Shown: positions 7,176 to 19,871 of the stretch, piece after piece | How positions within the stretch are numbered: the first letter of the stretch is position 1 | Layout of the letters: every line of letters begins with the position of its first letter | NCBI GenBank assembly: GCA_949419965.1 | Contig: CASPAC010000021.1 | Span: 1 to 27,696 of the forward strand | DNA: 27,696 bases | Source of the DNA: Bacteroidales bacterium | Lineage (GTDB): Bacteria; Bacteroidota; Bacteroidia; Bacteroidales; Rikenellaceae | Direction: 5' to 3' | The notes under the pieces: generated by a model | What the model saw: only the letters and a program-made list of their open reading frames with translations | What the model was told of the DNA's origin: nothing | The model's database searches: none | Program-made: the position numbers and the translations under genes

Positions 7176-8027
7176 ATGAAAACAATAAAATCGTTTTTCT
7201 GTTTGCTTGCCGTGCTGGGTTTCGCGGCGTCGTGTTCCGAGAAGACCGAGATGACAACCTACGAGGGCCGCTCCGACGAAGCTTTCTTGAATAAGACCGA
7301 ATATGCCTATACGGTTTCGGCCGACATGGAGGACGCTTGCTCCATCGAGGTGTATCGTGCTGCTTCGGGTGCTGCTGCCCGGGTGGAGGTCGCCGTCGAA
7401 GTTGAGGACGCCGCTGTCGCCGATGCTTTCACGGCTCCCGCTACCGTCGACTTCGCCGAAGGGGAGATCGGTGCATTGTATACCGTTTCGTTCGACCGTT
7501 CGAAGTTGGAGGTCGGCAAGGAGTACGCCGTCAACATCAAGCTCCAGTCCGATACGCAGCTTCCCTACGCTACCGAGGGCAAGTTGGTCGTCATGCGCGA
7601 CTACACTTGGGTGAATTACAAGACCGGCGTCTATTCGTCGGGCATTCTGCCCAGTTTCTTCGGACAGGCCTTGGCCTGGAAGCAGACCTTGCAGGTCACC
7701 CGGGAGAATCCGCAGCTCTATCGCTTGGCCGATTTCTACCACAACGTCGGTACATCCTATTCCAAACCTGGTTACAGCCTGAATTTCATTTGGGACGGCG
7801 GTTCGCAGATTACTTTCCCTTATCCCGTCGACGGAGACGGTTGCGTGCAGGTTGCTTCGGGTTTCTCGCATCCGAGCTACGGCATGGTGTACCTCTACAT
7901 CGACACTGCTCCCCAGTATTCGAATTACGATGCCGCAACCAAGACCTTTACGTTCAATTGCGCCGGTCTGGTATCCGCCGGCATGTTGGTAAACTGGACC
8001 AACGATACCTTCACCTTGGACAATTGA
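7176..8027 (+). CDS. SusE/F-position surface lipoprotein, DUF1735-like
   Basis: 283 residues with a lipoprotein signal ending at Cys20 (GFAASC). Residues ~45-150 look like the beta-sandwich DUF1735 / BT_3987-type N-terminal domain often found downstream of susD (a VEVEDAAVADAF region, then FAEGEIGALYTVSFDRSKL and GKEYAVNIKL). The C-terminal half (~155-283) is beta-rich with many aromatic residues and I do not recognise it with certainty. Position after susD, lipidation and domain type suggest an accessory ligand-binding protein on the outer membrane. No catalytic motif of a hydrolase is visible. It is the last gene of the operon; a terminator follows. Confidence 0.75.
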   Translation: MKTIKSFFCLLAVLGFAASCSEKTEMTTYEGRSDEAFLNKTEYAYTVSADMEDACSIEVYRAASGAAARVEVAVEVEDAAVADAFTAPATVDFAEGEIGALYTVSFDRSKLEVGKEYAVNIKLQSDTQLPYATEGKLVVMRDYTWVNYKTGVYSSGILPSFFGQALAWKQTLQVTRENPQLYRLADFYHNVGTSYSKPGYSLNFIWDGGSQITFPYPVDGDGCVQVASGFSHPSYGMVYLYIDTAPQYSNYDAATKTFTFNCAGLVSAGMLVNWTNDTFTLDN

Positions 8028-8125
8028 TCGCCGTTTGCGATCGGACGACATGATGGACATTTCTTACCTAAGCGTTTTGATAGGTTAAAATAAAAAAGTT
8101 CAAAGTTCATTCGGAATGTTCATCC

Positions 8126-8160
8126 GGAGAGGAGCCGTGACGGTTATCCTCTCCTTTTTT
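8126..8160 (+). terminator. Rho-independent terminator of the susC-susD operon
   Basis: An 8-bp stem (GGAGAGGA 8126-8133 with TCCTCTCC 8147-8154) encloses a loop containing a small CCG/CGG mini-stem. It is followed by six T residues (8155-8160). It lies about 100 bases after the lipoprotein stop. Confidence 0.88.
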
Positions 8161-8353
8161 CATGTCGTTTTTCGTCGGATGCCGTTGCGTGGCCGCACCG
8201 AAGCAGACACGGATGCTTCGGTTTCCGTGTCGTTCCGCGCATCAGCGTAAGAATCCTTGTCATTATTTCCTCGCTTCGCGGCTGCTCCGGTCGGCTCGTC
8301 GGATTCGCGATCGCGATATGTTGTTTTTGTTTCCGATTTAGCCGGGAATTGCC

Positions 8354-8361
8354 TATCTTTG
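8354..8361 (+). promoter_or_regulatory. -7 box for der
   Basis: TATCTTTG matches the Bacteroidetes -7 consensus TAnnTTTG and ends 29 bases before the der ATG. T-rich sequence with TTTG lies upstream (8321-8332), but at a longer spacing than usual, so I do not place a firm -33 box. Confidence 0.6.
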
Positions 8362-8390
8362 CACTCCCTAACGCCATAAAAAGAGACAGC

Positions 8391-9695
8391 ATGAGCCTCG
8401 TAGCAATCGTAGGACGCCCGAACGTGGGCAAGAGCACCCTCTTCAACCGCCTGGTCGGCCAGCGCAAAGCCATCGTCGACTCGACGGCCGGCACCACGCG
8501 CGACCGCCACTACGGCAAGACCGACTGGAACGGCAAGGAGTTTTCGGTGATCGACACGGGCGGTTACACGGTCAATTCGGAAGACATCTTCGAGGACGAA
8601 ATCCGCCGCCAGGTGATGCTGGCCATCGACGAGGCCGACGTCATTCTCTTTCTGGTCGAGGTTTCGACCGGCATCACCGACCTCGACGCCTTGATGGCCG
8701 ACATTCTGCGCCGGAGCAGCAAAAAAGTGCTGTTGGTCTGCAACAAGGTCGACAATAACGACCAGATCTATTCTTCGCACGAGTTCTACGCCCTCGGTTT
8801 GGGCGATCCCTTTTGCATCAGTTCCATGTCGGGCAGCGGCACGGGCGATCTGATGGACGCCATTCTGGCGGCTTTGCCGGCCGAAACGAGATCGGACGAG
8901 GAGGAGGAGTTGCCGCGCATCACCATCGTCGGGCGTCCCAACGTGGGCAAGTCGTCGATGACCAACGCCCTGCTGGGCGAGGAGCGCAACATCGTGACCT
9001 CCATCGCCGGCACCACGCGAGACTCGATCCACACGCGTTACAACAAGTTCGGCATGGATTTCTACCTGGTCGACACGGCCGGCATGCGCAAGAAAGGCAA
9101 AACGATGGAGGACCTCGAGTTCTACTCCGTCATGCGGTCGATCCGCGCCATCGAGAACTCCGACGTTTGCATTCTGATGCTCGATGCGCAGCAGGGCCTC
9201 GAGTCGCAGGACCTCAATATCCACAACCTCATCGTCCGCAACCGCAAGGGGTGCGTCATCGTGGTCAACAAATGGGATCTGATCGAGAAGTCGAGCAACA
9301 CCATGAAGGAGTGGACAGAGTTCCTGAAAAAGAAGCTGGCGCCCTTCAACGACATTCCCATCATCTTCACTTCGGTGCTTTCCAAGCAGCGTATTTTCGA
9401 TGTGTTGCAGACGGCCATCCGCGTCTACCAGTCGCGCAAGCGCCGCATCGCTACTTCGGAGCTCAACGAGTTCATGCTGCCCCTCATCGAGAACTATCCG
9501 CCGCCCGCAACCAAAGGCAAGTACATCAAGATCAAGTACGTGACGCAGCTCCCGACGCCTACGCCGCAGTTCGCTTTCTTCGTGAACCTGCCGCAGTATA
9601 TCAAGGAGCCTTACCGTCGTTTCCTGGAGAACAACATGCGCGACCACTGGGATTTTTCCGGCGTTCCCATGCAGATCTATTTCCGGCAGAAGTAG
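8391..9695 (+). CDS. der: Ribosome-assembly GTPase Der (EngA)
   Basis: 434 residues, the usual length. Two consecutive GTPase domains are visible: the first begins [16 protein letters not shown] (P-loop ~8-15, with DTGG and NKVD further on) and the second has GRPNVGKSS at ~181-188 with [10 protein letters not shown] and NKWD. A KH-like C-terminal domain (~350-434) contains [11 protein letters not shown] and a terminal QIYFRQK. Der is an essential GTPase in 50S ribosomal subunit maturation. The start is fixed by the -7 box 29 bases upstream and by the conserved [14 protein letters not shown] beginning; an earlier in-frame start would lie upstream of the promoter box. It forms its own transcript, bounded by a promoter and a terminator. 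Confidence 0.96.
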   Translation: MSLVAIVGRPNVGKSTLFNRLVGQRKAIVDSTAGTTRDRHYGKTDWNGKEFSVIDTGGYTVNSEDIFEDEIRRQVMLAIDEADVILFLVEVSTGITDLDALMADILRRSSKKVLLVCNKVDNNDQIYSSHEFYALGLGDPFCISSMSGSGTGDLMDAILAALPAETRSDEEEELPRITIVGRPNVGKSSMTNALLGEERNIVTSIAGTTRDSIHTRYNKFGMDFYLVDTAGMRKKGKTMEDLEFYSVMRSIRAIENSDVCILMLDAQQGLESQDLNIHNLIVRNRKGCVIVVNKWDLIEKSSNTMKEWTEFLKKKLAPFNDIPIIFTSVLSKQRIFDVLQTAIRVYQSRKRRIATSELNEFMLPLIENYPPPATKGKYIKIKYVTQLPTPTPQFAFFVNLPQYIKEPYRRFLENNMRDHWDFSGVPMQIYFRQK

Positions 9696-9764
9696 CGTTT
9701 TCCGTCCGTCGGAGTGCCCGGCAAGGGTGCCTGCGGTAAAATCCCTATATGGATTACCTTCCCG

Positions 9765-9790
9765 AACCCCTCCTATTTTGGAGGGGTTTT
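9765..9790 (+). terminator. Rho-independent terminator after der
   Basis: A perfect 9-bp stem (AACCCCTCC 9765-9773 with GGAGGGGTT 9780-9788) has a 6-base loop, and the run of T continues to 9790. It lies about 70 bases after the der stop. Confidence 0.88.
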
Positions 9791-9880
9791 CGGTTCTTCC
9801 TTGGCCAATTCTTTGTCGGGCGGGCTTTATCGATGGCTTCCTGCGTCAGTGGACATCGGTGTATTTTTAAGAAAAGCGGC

Positions 9881-10127
9881 CCGCAGATGCTTGGACGCAA
9901 CGCACGGAAAGAGCAAAGGAGCGGGCTCTGGTGTTCGTCCAGACGGGGTTGATTTCGTTGCTGTTGAACCCTAAGTAGCTCGCGCCGAAGTCGTCGGCAG
10001 CGTAAGGCGACGAGGCAAAGTAGAAGCCGCCCGTGCCGACTTCAGTCAAGGCTCCCGTCGCACAATTGCGGTAGCCCGTAGCAGGAGCTTCGGACAATCG
10101 CTGGGATGAATGCCGGGGAGAGGGGAA
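9881..10127 (-). pseudogene. Cassette B: start-less FISUMP-like variable C-terminal fragment
   Basis: Read on the minus strand this gives APATGYRNCATGAL, then FYFASSPYAADDF, then FNSNEINPVW, and ends LSVRCVQASAGRFS before a stop at 9867. It is the same ~80-residue C-terminal FISUMP-like segment as cassette A, with different residues at many mid-segment positions. The upstream edge is again the MITE-like element rather than a gene body, so no start or signal peptide belongs to it. It lies between the convergent genes der and rnr, oriented with rnr. Either a decayed gene end or a non-expressed variable cassette; I cannot decide from one genome. Confidence 0.73.
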
Positions 10128-10362
10128 CAATTCAAAATTCACAATGCAAAATGCACAATCTATCATTCTGAGCAAAGCGAATCGACGAACGCAGCGAGCG
10201 CAGAGACCGCTTGCGGACTATACCTCGCAAGGAGGAGAAAGACAAACGCAGTGCAGTCAAACATCTGTATCGTCAGCATACAGATTCTTCGTCGCTATGC
10301 TCCTCAGAATGACAAATTACTATCTTAATTGTGAATTGTGAATTTTGCATTCTGAATTGTTT
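10128..10362 (-). mobile_element. MITE-like non-coding repeat element, copy in unit B
   Basis: A compact ~235-base version of the element at 1353-1884. The minus-strand core (10183-10316) is nearly identical to 1430-1562: it starts at the CATTCTGAGGAGC palindrome end and runs through GAAGAATCT, TGCTGACGATACAGATG and CCGCAAGCGG. The edges are imperfect inverted repeats built from AATTCACA-type units. No coding capacity is convincing. The same host sequences flank it as in unit A (GCGGAGCTGG on one side, GTTCCC plus TCTCC of the cassette on the other), so either it inserted at one point in an ancestor of both units or the whole composite was duplicated. Confidence 0.72.
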
Positions 10363-10499
10363 TCCAGCTCCGCAGCAGACTGGGGTGTACAACTGACGGT
10401 CCGGAGCTGCGCCCGACGGAGCGCCGTTACGGACTGCCAGTGGATTGCTGAATCTGCCTGACCGCGCTGGTACGAGCCGTGGCCCGCACCATTCCGGGT
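10363..10499 (-). repeat. Left conserved modules of cassette unit B
   Basis: 10438-10499 on the minus strand matches the left module at 877-943 and at 23721-23783. 10363-10395 matches the second block at 1317-1350. In the frame that would join this module to protein, a stop codon follows soon after the AGATTCAGCA block, so the block is not the N-terminal part of an intact gene. Between the two blocks (10396-10437) the sequence is not shared with the other units. Confidence 0.78.
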
Positions 10500-10553
10500 C
10501 GGAAAGCCGCTTTATCTGGGTTGAGAATGAAACATGATTTTGCCTTGAAGCGG

Positions 10554-10603
10554 AAACCGGCCGCCGATCGGAAATGTTCTTCCCGAAAGTACGGCCGGTT
10601 TTT
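10554..10603 (-). terminator. Possible terminator hairpin downstream of rnr
   Basis: Arms AAACCGGCCG (10554-10563) and CGGCCGGTTT (10592-10601) pair perfectly around a 28-base loop. It lies about 30 bases after the rnr stop. On the minus strand only three T residues follow the stem, and the T-run is better on the plus strand, so it may be weak or act in both directions. Confidence 0.5.
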
Positions 10604-10634
10604 CTTCCGGCAACTCGGTTCGTGGGCGCCGGGG

Positions 10635-12875
10635 TCAGTTCTTTCGGCGCGTCGACCGCTTTACCGCCGGACTGCCGGACGTCCGCATCCCTTTCTTCTT
10701 CGGCGCGGAGCCCGTTTTGCGGGGCAGCAGCAGTTCGAAGTCGAGCTGGCGTTTCTGGAGGTCGGCACGCTTGATCCGCACGCGCACCGCGTCGCCCAGG
10801 GTCATGCGCAGGCCCGTCGAGCGGCCAATGATCTCGTAGCGTTGTTCGTCGAATTCGAAAAAGTCGCCTTCGATGTCGCGCAGGAACGACATGCCCTCGA
10901 TGTGCGTCTCCGTCAGCTCCACATAGACGCCCCATTCCGTCAGACCCGAAATGTGGCCGTCGAATTCTTCGCCGAGGCGGTCTTTCATGAATTCCACCAT
11001 CTTGTACTTGATCGACGCCCGTTCGGCTTCCGCTGCGATCACTTCGCGTTCCGACGCCCGCACGCAGAGATCCTCGGTCGTCTGCTTGTCGGCCGATTTG
11101 CCGCCCTCCAGATAGCGCGCCAGCAGGCGGTGGACCATCATGTCGGGGTAGCGGCGGATCGGCGACGTGAAGTGGGTGTAGCAGGGGAACGCCAGTCCGT
11201 AGTGACCGATGTTGTCGGTCGTGTAGAAGGCTTTGGCCATCGAGCGCACGGCCATCGTCGTCACGGCGTTCTCTTCGGTCGAGCCTTTGATCTTGGTGAA
11301 AAGTTTGTTCATCTCGCGGGCGATGGCGCGGCCTTTCGAGGCCTTGAATACGATTCCGAAGCGCAGGATGAACTGACGGAAACGGTCGAGTTTTTCTTCG
11401 CTCGGCGCGTCGTGGACACGGTAGACCATCGTCCGCGGCACCTTGCGGCCTTTGTCGTTGAGCCGCGCGCTGCAGTATTCGGCTACCCGGCGGTTGGCCA
11501 GCAGCATGAATTCTTCGATCATGCGGTTGGAGTCCTGTTGTTCCTTGAAGTAGACGCCCACCGGATGGCCCGCTTCATCGAGCTTGAATTTCACTTCTTC
11601 GCGGTCGAAAGCGATGGCGCCGTTCTTGAAGCGCTGGCGCCGCAGTTCTTCGGCCAGCCGGTGCAGCGTCAGCACCTCCTCCGCGCGGTCGCCGCGGCCC
11701 GTTTCGATGATCTCCTGGGCTTCGGCGTAGGTGAAGCGGCGGTCGGAGTGGATGACCGTGCGGCCGAACCATTCGTCGAGTATCTCCACGTTCTCGTTCA
11801 GCGTGAATACCGCCGAGAAGCATAGGCTGTCTTCGTCGGGCCGCAGCGAGCAGAGTTCGTTGGAGAGGCGTTCCGGCAGCATCGGCACCGTGCGGTCGAC
11901 CAGATAGACCGACGTGCCGCGCGTCACCGCTTCGTCGTCGATGGTCGAGTGGGGGCGTACGTAGTGCGTCACGTCGGCGATGTGCACGCCCACTTCCCAC
12001 ACGCCGTCGCGCAGGCGGCGCACCGACAGCGCGTCGTCGAAATCCTTGGCGTCGGCCGGGTCGACCGTGAAGGTCACCCGGTCGCGGAAGTCGCGGCGCC
12101 GGGCGATCTCTTCCTCTGTTATGCGGCCGTCGATGCGTTGCGCGGCTTCTTCCACCTCCGTTTCGAAGCGGTAGGGGAGTTCGTATTCCGAAAGGATGGC
12201 GTGCATCTCCGCGTCGTTGTCGCCCGCCATGCCCAGCACCTCGACCAGTTCGCCCACGGGGCTCTTGCTGCCCGGCAGCCAGTCGGCGATGCGCACCACC
12301 ACCTTCTGGCCGTCGCTTACGTCGGGATATTCGCGTTTGGACAGGTAGATGTCCATCGGCATCTTGCGCGAGTCGGCCCGTACGAAGATCTGGTGCGCGC
12401 CCACTTCGGCCACACCCACGTAGGGTTTGCGGCTTCGTTCGAGGATGCGCGTGATCTCGCCTTCGAGCTTGCCGTCGTGGCTGCGGTGCATGATGACCAC
12501 CTCCACCCGGTCGCCGTCCAGCGCGTTGGCCGTATTGCGTTGGTTGACGAATATGTCGTGTTCGAGTCCTTCGACCCGTACGTAGACCGATCCGCCGGCC
12601 GTCATGTCGGCGCGTCCTTCGTAGCGGGGCAGGTGGTTGCGCGTAAGGCGGTATTTCTCGCGGGCGCACTCTTCCACGATCCCCTCGTCGTAGAGGCGGT
12701 CGAGGATGGCCAGCGTCTCGCGGCGCCCCTCTTTCGTCGCCCCTCCCGAGGCCGAGGCCAGGTGTTTGAGCGAGAACTTGTTGTTGGGGAATTCACGCAG
12801 CAGGCTCAGGATCATCGCGGCCCGGTCGTGTTTTTTTGTGCTCTTCGTCGAGCGTTGTTTTTTCGTCTGTTTCAT
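10635..12875 (-). CDS. rnr: Ribonuclease R (RNB-family 3'-5' exoribonuclease)
   Basis: 746 residues. After a Lys-rich N-terminus there is a winged-helix domain (~18-80), cold-shock-like OB domains (~85-235), and the RNB catalytic domain (~250-590) with the acidic metal-binding motif DPADAKDFDDA (~272-282) and SIYLVDRTVPMLPE-type sequence. A C-terminal S1 RNA-binding domain (~635-720, with HISGLTEWGVYVEL) and a basic tail follow. RNase R degrades structured RNA processively in RNA turnover and ribosomal RNA quality control. It lies 54 bases after the M20 amidohydrolase on the same strand and is the last gene of the minus-strand group. The start ATG precedes a typical basic N-terminus. Identification is firm. 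Confidence 0.95.
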   Translation of the reverse strand: MKQTKKQRSTKSTKKHDRAAMILSLLREFPNNKFSLKHLASASGGATKEGRRETLAILDRLYDEGIVEECAREKYRLTRNHLPRYEGRADMTAGGSVYVRVEGLEHDIFVNQRNTANALDGDRVEVVIMHRSHDGKLEGEITRILERSRKPYVGVAEVGAHQIFVRADSRKMPMDIYLSKREYPDVSDGQKVVVRIADWLPGSKSPVGELVEVLGMAGDNDAEMHAILSEYELPYRFETEVEEAAQRIDGRITEEEIARRRDFRDRVTFTVDPADAKDFDDALSVRRLRDGVWEVGVHIADVTHYVRPHSTIDDEAVTRGTSVYLVDRTVPMLPERLSNELCSLRPDEDSLCFSAVFTLNENVEILDEWFGRTVIHSDRRFTYAEAQEIIETGRGDRAEEVLTLHRLAEELRRQRFKNGAIAFDREEVKFKLDEAGHPVGVYFKEQQDSNRMIEEFMLLANRRVAEYCSARLNDKGRKVPRTMVYRVHDAPSEEKLDRFRQFILRFGIVFKASKGRAIAREMNKLFTKIKGSTEENAVTTMAVRSMAKAFYTTDNIGHYGLAFPCYTHFTSPIRRYPDMMVHRLLARYLEGGKSADKQTTEDLCVRASEREVIAAEAERASIKYKMVEFMKDRLGEEFDGHISGLTEWGVYVELTETHIEGMSFLRDIEGDFFEFDEQRYEIIGRSTGLRMTLGDAVRVRIKRADLQKRQLDFELLLPRKTGSAPKKKGMRTSGSPAVKRSTRRKN

Positions 12876-12929
12876 GGTTCGTTCACTTGCATGAGGTTTT
12901 CGCGCCCCGGCATGGCCCGCTAAGGCCGT

Positions 12930-14060
12930 CTATGCGTTCGGGTCATCGAAACCGTTCAGTATTTTCAGGGCCAGCCGCCGCATGTATTCCGCACCCGTCT
13001 CCAGGGCCCGTTCGTCGGGCGCGAAAGTCGCGGTGTGGGGACGTCCGGCCGCTGCGCCTACTCCCAGGCGATAGAAAAGCGAGGGGTAGCGTCGTGTGTA
13101 GTGGCCGAAATCTTCGGCCGTCGTGCGCAGGGGCAGCATTTCGGTGCGCAGCCCGGCGGCCGCGGCTTCGGCTACGGCCAGTTCCGTCAGCCGGGCGTCG
13201 TTCACCACCGGGGGGTAGCCATGTCCGATCGTCGGTTCGGTAGCTACTCCGTGCCGCGCGTCGACTTCTGCCGCCAGCGCTGCAATGCGGGCGTGAAGCC
13301 GGGCCCGCACTTCTTCGTCGAAGGTGCGCAACGTCCCTTCGAGGTACACTTCGTCGGGGATGATGTTCGTGGCTCCCGCCGCTTCCACCCGGCCGATCGA
13401 GAGTACTTGTTCCGGGGCGTTGAGCGCCAGCAGTTTCGTCACCAGTTCGGCGCTCGCCGCCACCGGGTCCCTTAGTTCTGAGCGCAGGGCGCCGTGCCCG
13501 CCCGTGCCGCGTATGCGGAAGCGCAGTTCGTCGTTCGCAGCCATGTATTTCCCGGCCCGGAAGCCCAGGGTGCCCACTTCAAGCTGAGGTTCCACGTGTT
13601 CGCCGATCACGGCCCTCACTTCGTAGCCGTCGAACGGGTTTTCGGCCAGCACCAGCGTCGCACCGCCCGGGTTGCACTCCTCGCCGGGTTGGAAAAGCCC
13701 GAAAATCGTGCCGGCGAAGTCGGGGTCCGCAGCCAGTTCCTTCAGTACGCCGTAGAGCACCGCCGCGTGCATGTCGTGGCCGCAGGCGTGCATCGTGCCC
13801 GGCGTCTGCGAGGCGTAGGGGAGTCCCGTCCGTTCTTCGATGGGCAGTGCGTCGATGTCGGCGCGCAGCACCACGGCCCGCCGGTCGCCGGGGGCGGTGC
13901 GGCGGCCCTCGATGCGGGCCAGAACGCCCGTCTGCGCTATGGGCCGGTGTTCGATGCCCAGCGCGGCGAGTTGTTCGGCGATGTAGGCCGCGGTCTGCTT
14001 CTCCTCGAACGAGCGTTCGGGGTGGGCATGCAGGTGGCGGCGGAAAGCAATGGGGTCCAT
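12930..14060 (-). CDS. M20-family amidohydrolase / N-acyl-amino-acid deacylase
   Basis: 376 residues from the ATG at 14060 (MDPIAFRRHLHAHPE), the normal start of this family. An in-frame ATG at 14138 would add 26 non-conserved residues. The two-metal site is visible: HACGHDMHAA (near residue 90-97), GEECNPGGA (near 124-132), a GGHGALR motif in the dimerisation domain, and PHTATFAPDE near the C-terminus with the last His. Such enzymes hydrolyse N-acyl amino acids or related amides (hippurate, N-acetyl-amino acids, sometimes diaminopimelate derivatives) in the cytoplasm; the substrate cannot be read from sequence. It lies 96 bases after metF and 54 bases before rnr in the same direction. Confidence 0.88.
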   Translation of the reverse strand: MDPIAFRRHLHAHPERSFEEKQTAAYIAEQLAALGIEHRPIAQTGVLARIEGRRTAPGDRRAVVLRADIDALPIEERTGLPYASQTPGTMHACGHDMHAAVLYGVLKELAADPDFAGTIFGLFQPGEECNPGGATLVLAENPFDGYEVRAVIGEHVEPQLEVGTLGFRAGKYMAANDELRFRIRGTGGHGALRSELRDPVAASAELVTKLLALNAPEQVLSIGRVEAAGATNIIPDEVYLEGTLRTFDEEVRARLHARIAALAAEVDARHGVATEPTIGHGYPPVVNDARLTELAVAEAAAAGLRTEMLPLRTTAEDFGHYTRRYPSLFYRLGVGAAAGRPHTATFAPDERALETGAEYMRRLALKILNGFDDPNA

Positions 14061-14156
14061 TCGGGGTGGAAGATTAATGGTCAAAAGCGAGAGGTTGAAA
14101 GCGGCCGGCGGATTGCTCAGTAGGGAAAAACTTTCCATCTCTCACCTTTCACTTTT

Positions 14157-15118
14157 TCAAAATACGGTTTTCGCTATCTCGATGATGTTTTCGGCTTTGC
14201 CCATCGGGTAGTAGTGGAGCACCGGCACGCCCGCGGCCTTCAGTTCGCGGCTTTGGGCGATGGCCCATTCGGTGCCGATGCGGCGCACGGCGGCCTTGTC
14301 GTCGCGGTGGGCCTCCACTTCGCGCCGCAGGTCGTCGGGTATGCGGCAGCCGAAGGTCTCGGGCAGCAGGGTCAGGTGGCGCACCGTGGCGAGCGGCTTG
14401 ATGCCCGGGATGATCGGCACCCCGATGCCCGCTTCGCGGCAGCGGCGCACGAAGTCGAAAAAGCAGGCGTTGTCGTAGAAGAGCTGCGTCACGATGTAGT
14501 CCGCTCCGGCGTCGATCTTCTCCTTGAGATGACGCAGGTCGGCTTCGGGCGACGGGGCTTCTTCGTGGGTCTCCGGATAGCCCGCCACTCCCACCGAGAA
14601 GCGCGAATGGTGGCACTCTTCCACTTCGCCGTCGACGAATTCGCCGCGGTTCATCGCCGCGATCTGCCGCACCAGGCCGGCCGCATGGGCGTGTCCTTTC
14701 GGGTGGGGCTTGAAGCATCGTTCGTTCTGCGACTTGTCGCCGCGCAGGGCCAGCACGTTGTGCAGCCCCAGGAAGTCCATGTCGATCAGCGCATCTTCGA
14801 TGTCGTAGCGCGACAGTCCGCCGCAGATCAGGTGGGGGACCGTCTCCACGCCGTATTTCTTCTGGATGGCAGCCGAGATGCCCACCGTGCCCGGACGGCG
14901 GCGCACCACGTGCCACTCCGTGGTGCCGTCGGTGCGCAGCGATTGCTTGATCCCTTCGCGGTGGAACGTCACGTTGATGTAGGCCGGGTCGAACTCCATC
15001 AGCGGGTCGATCATCGCGAAAGTGCCTTTCATGCCGTCGCCCTTGAGCGGGGGCAGCAGCTCGAATGCAAAGCGGGTCTTGCCCTGCGCCTGCGCGCCGT
15101 GTATGATGTCGGTTACGT

Positions 15119-15122
<4 letters not shown>
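14157..15122 (-). CDS. metF: 5,10-methylenetetrahydrofolate reductase
   Basis: 321 residues, close to the usual size of short bacterial MetF. The family start with FAFELLPPLKGD is present (the Glu is the conserved catalytic residue), as are FDPAYINVTFH, the HALRGD-like stretch LALRGDKSQ, the motif KIDAGADYIVTQLFYDN, and PIIPGIKPL. The enzyme reduces methylene-THF to methyl-THF with a flavin cofactor. Methyl-THF is the methyl donor for methionine synthase, which is encoded directly upstream: the metH stop and metF start overlap by four bases (ATGA type), so translation is likely coupled. Identification is firm. Confidence 0.95.
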
Positions 15123-18724
<3,602 letters not shown>

Positions 18725-18725
18725 C

Positions 18726-19526
18726 TTATCGGGCGATCGTTTCGATTTCGAATATCCGGCTCCAGTTCTTGCCCGTCACGAAGATGCGCCGGCCCTCCGC
18801 ATCGTAGGCAATGCCGTTCAGCACGTCGGTCTCGGGGCCGCGTTCGGAGTCGGGCAGCAGCCCCGCCAGGTCGACCACGCCCTCCACCTTGCCCGTCGCC
18901 GGGTCGATGATGACGATCCGGTCCGTGGTGTAGACGTTGGCCCACAGCTTGCCGTCGATCCACTCCAGTTCGTTGAGGTAGTCGACCGGCTGGCCTTCGT
19001 AGGTCACCGTCGTGCGTTTTTCGCGCCGGAAAGTCGCCGGGTCCACCGTGTAGATCTTGGCCGAGCCGTCGGACATGTAGAGTTTCTCGCCGTCGGTCGT
19101 CAACCCCCAGCCTTCGCCCGGATAGCGGAATTCGCGCACCTGCTTCATCGTCGCCGCATCGTAGACATGGCACGTGTTGGCATGCCACGTCAGTTGGTAG
19201 AGCTTGCCGTTCAGGAGCGCGATTCCCTCGCCGAATTCCGAGCGCGGCAGCCGCGCCACCGTTTCGCTGCGGCCCGTCGCCAGGTCGGTTTTCCGGATCG
19301 CCGACTGCCCGTACTGGCCCGTGCCTTCCCACAGAATGCCGTCGGCGTATTGCAGCCCCTGCGTGTAGGCGTCGGTGGGGTGGGGATAGCTCGCCTTCAC
19401 CCGGTAGGTGTAGCGGACCGGTCGGGGTTGCTCGGGTTGTGTCGCCGCGGCCGTGCGGCGGGCGGTGTTCCCTCCGCAGGCCAGCAGCAGCGCGGCCGGG
19501 AGAGCCCATAGTATCTTCGTTTTCAT
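18726..19526 (-). CDS. Glutaminyl-peptide cyclotransferase, lipoprotein, beta-propeller type
   Basis: 266 residues from ATG 19526. A lipoprotein signal peptide ends at Cys17 (ALLLACGG). The mature part matches the plant/bacterial type of glutaminyl cyclase, a five-bladed beta-propeller: YPHPTDAYTQGLQY and LWEGTGQYGQS at the start, then ELEWIDGKLWANVYTTDRIVIIDP, then GPETDVLNGIAYD and VTGKNW near the end. It cyclises N-terminal glutamine of exported proteins to pyroglutamate. This suits Bacteroidales, where signal peptidase cleavage often leaves an N-terminal Gln, as the SusC signal peptide here appears to do (AVA before Q). It is the first gene of the group with metH, metF, M20 and rnr. Earlier in-frame starts lie upstream of the promoter box and are rejected. 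Confidence 0.88.
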   Translation of the reverse strand: MKTKILWALPAALLLACGGNTARRTAAATQPEQPRPVRYTYRVKASYPHPTDAYTQGLQYADGILWEGTGQYGQSAIRKTDLATGRSETVARLPRSEFGEGIALLNGKLYQLTWHANTCHVYDAATMKQVREFRYPGEGWGLTTDGEKLYMSDGSAKIYTVDPATFRREKRTTVTYEGQPVDYLNELEWIDGKLWANVYTTDRIVIIDPATGKVEGVVDLAGLLPDSERGPETDVLNGIAYDAEGRRIFVTGKNWSRIFEIETIAR

Positions 19527-19546
19527 CGCTTGTTCCTGTATTTTTG

Positions 19547-19554
19547 CAAAGGTA
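19547..19554 (-). promoter_or_regulatory. -7 box of the glutaminyl cyclase-metH-metF group
   Basis: On the minus strand TACCTTTG matches TAnnTTTG and lies 20 bases before the ATG at 19526. No clear -33 box is visible at the usual distance. Confidence 0.55.
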
Positions 19555-19830
19555 AGGATAATTCGGCGGAAGAAGGGTAATTCGGGGGTGAAAATTAAGC
19601 GCGTTTGTCCGTAAAAATGCCTTCGGCCGATTCTGCATTCGGTCGCCCGGTTTCCGAACGCAGCCTGTGCCCTCCCGAGAGCGTTTTTTTGATTGTACTC
19701 GGGCCCCGTTCCGCAACAGGGCGGTTCCTCGGTTTCGCTGTTTGCAGGCGGCAAGGGGGATGTGCGGTGCATTCCGGTGCGGACAGCGATAATTGTGAAT
19801 GGCGGATTATGAATTGTGAATTCCGTATGC

Positions 19831-19838
19831 TATCTTTG
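19831..19838 (+). promoter_or_regulatory. -7 box of aroQ
   Basis: TATCTTTG matches TAnnTTTG and ends 33 bases before the aroQ ATG. Just upstream (19793-19822) are two AATTGTGAA strings like those at the edges of the MITE-like elements, so a remnant of that repeat sits in this promoter region. The remaining 19527-19792 holds no gene I can support. Confidence 0.55.
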
Positions 19839-19871
19839 CGCCATCTTTCCGCAGTCAACGGCAGACACATC

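Noticed and set aside
9749..9952. Small plus-strand gene after der
   Set aside because: It would start before the der terminator hairpin and run through cassette B in antisense, and it has no recognisable features.
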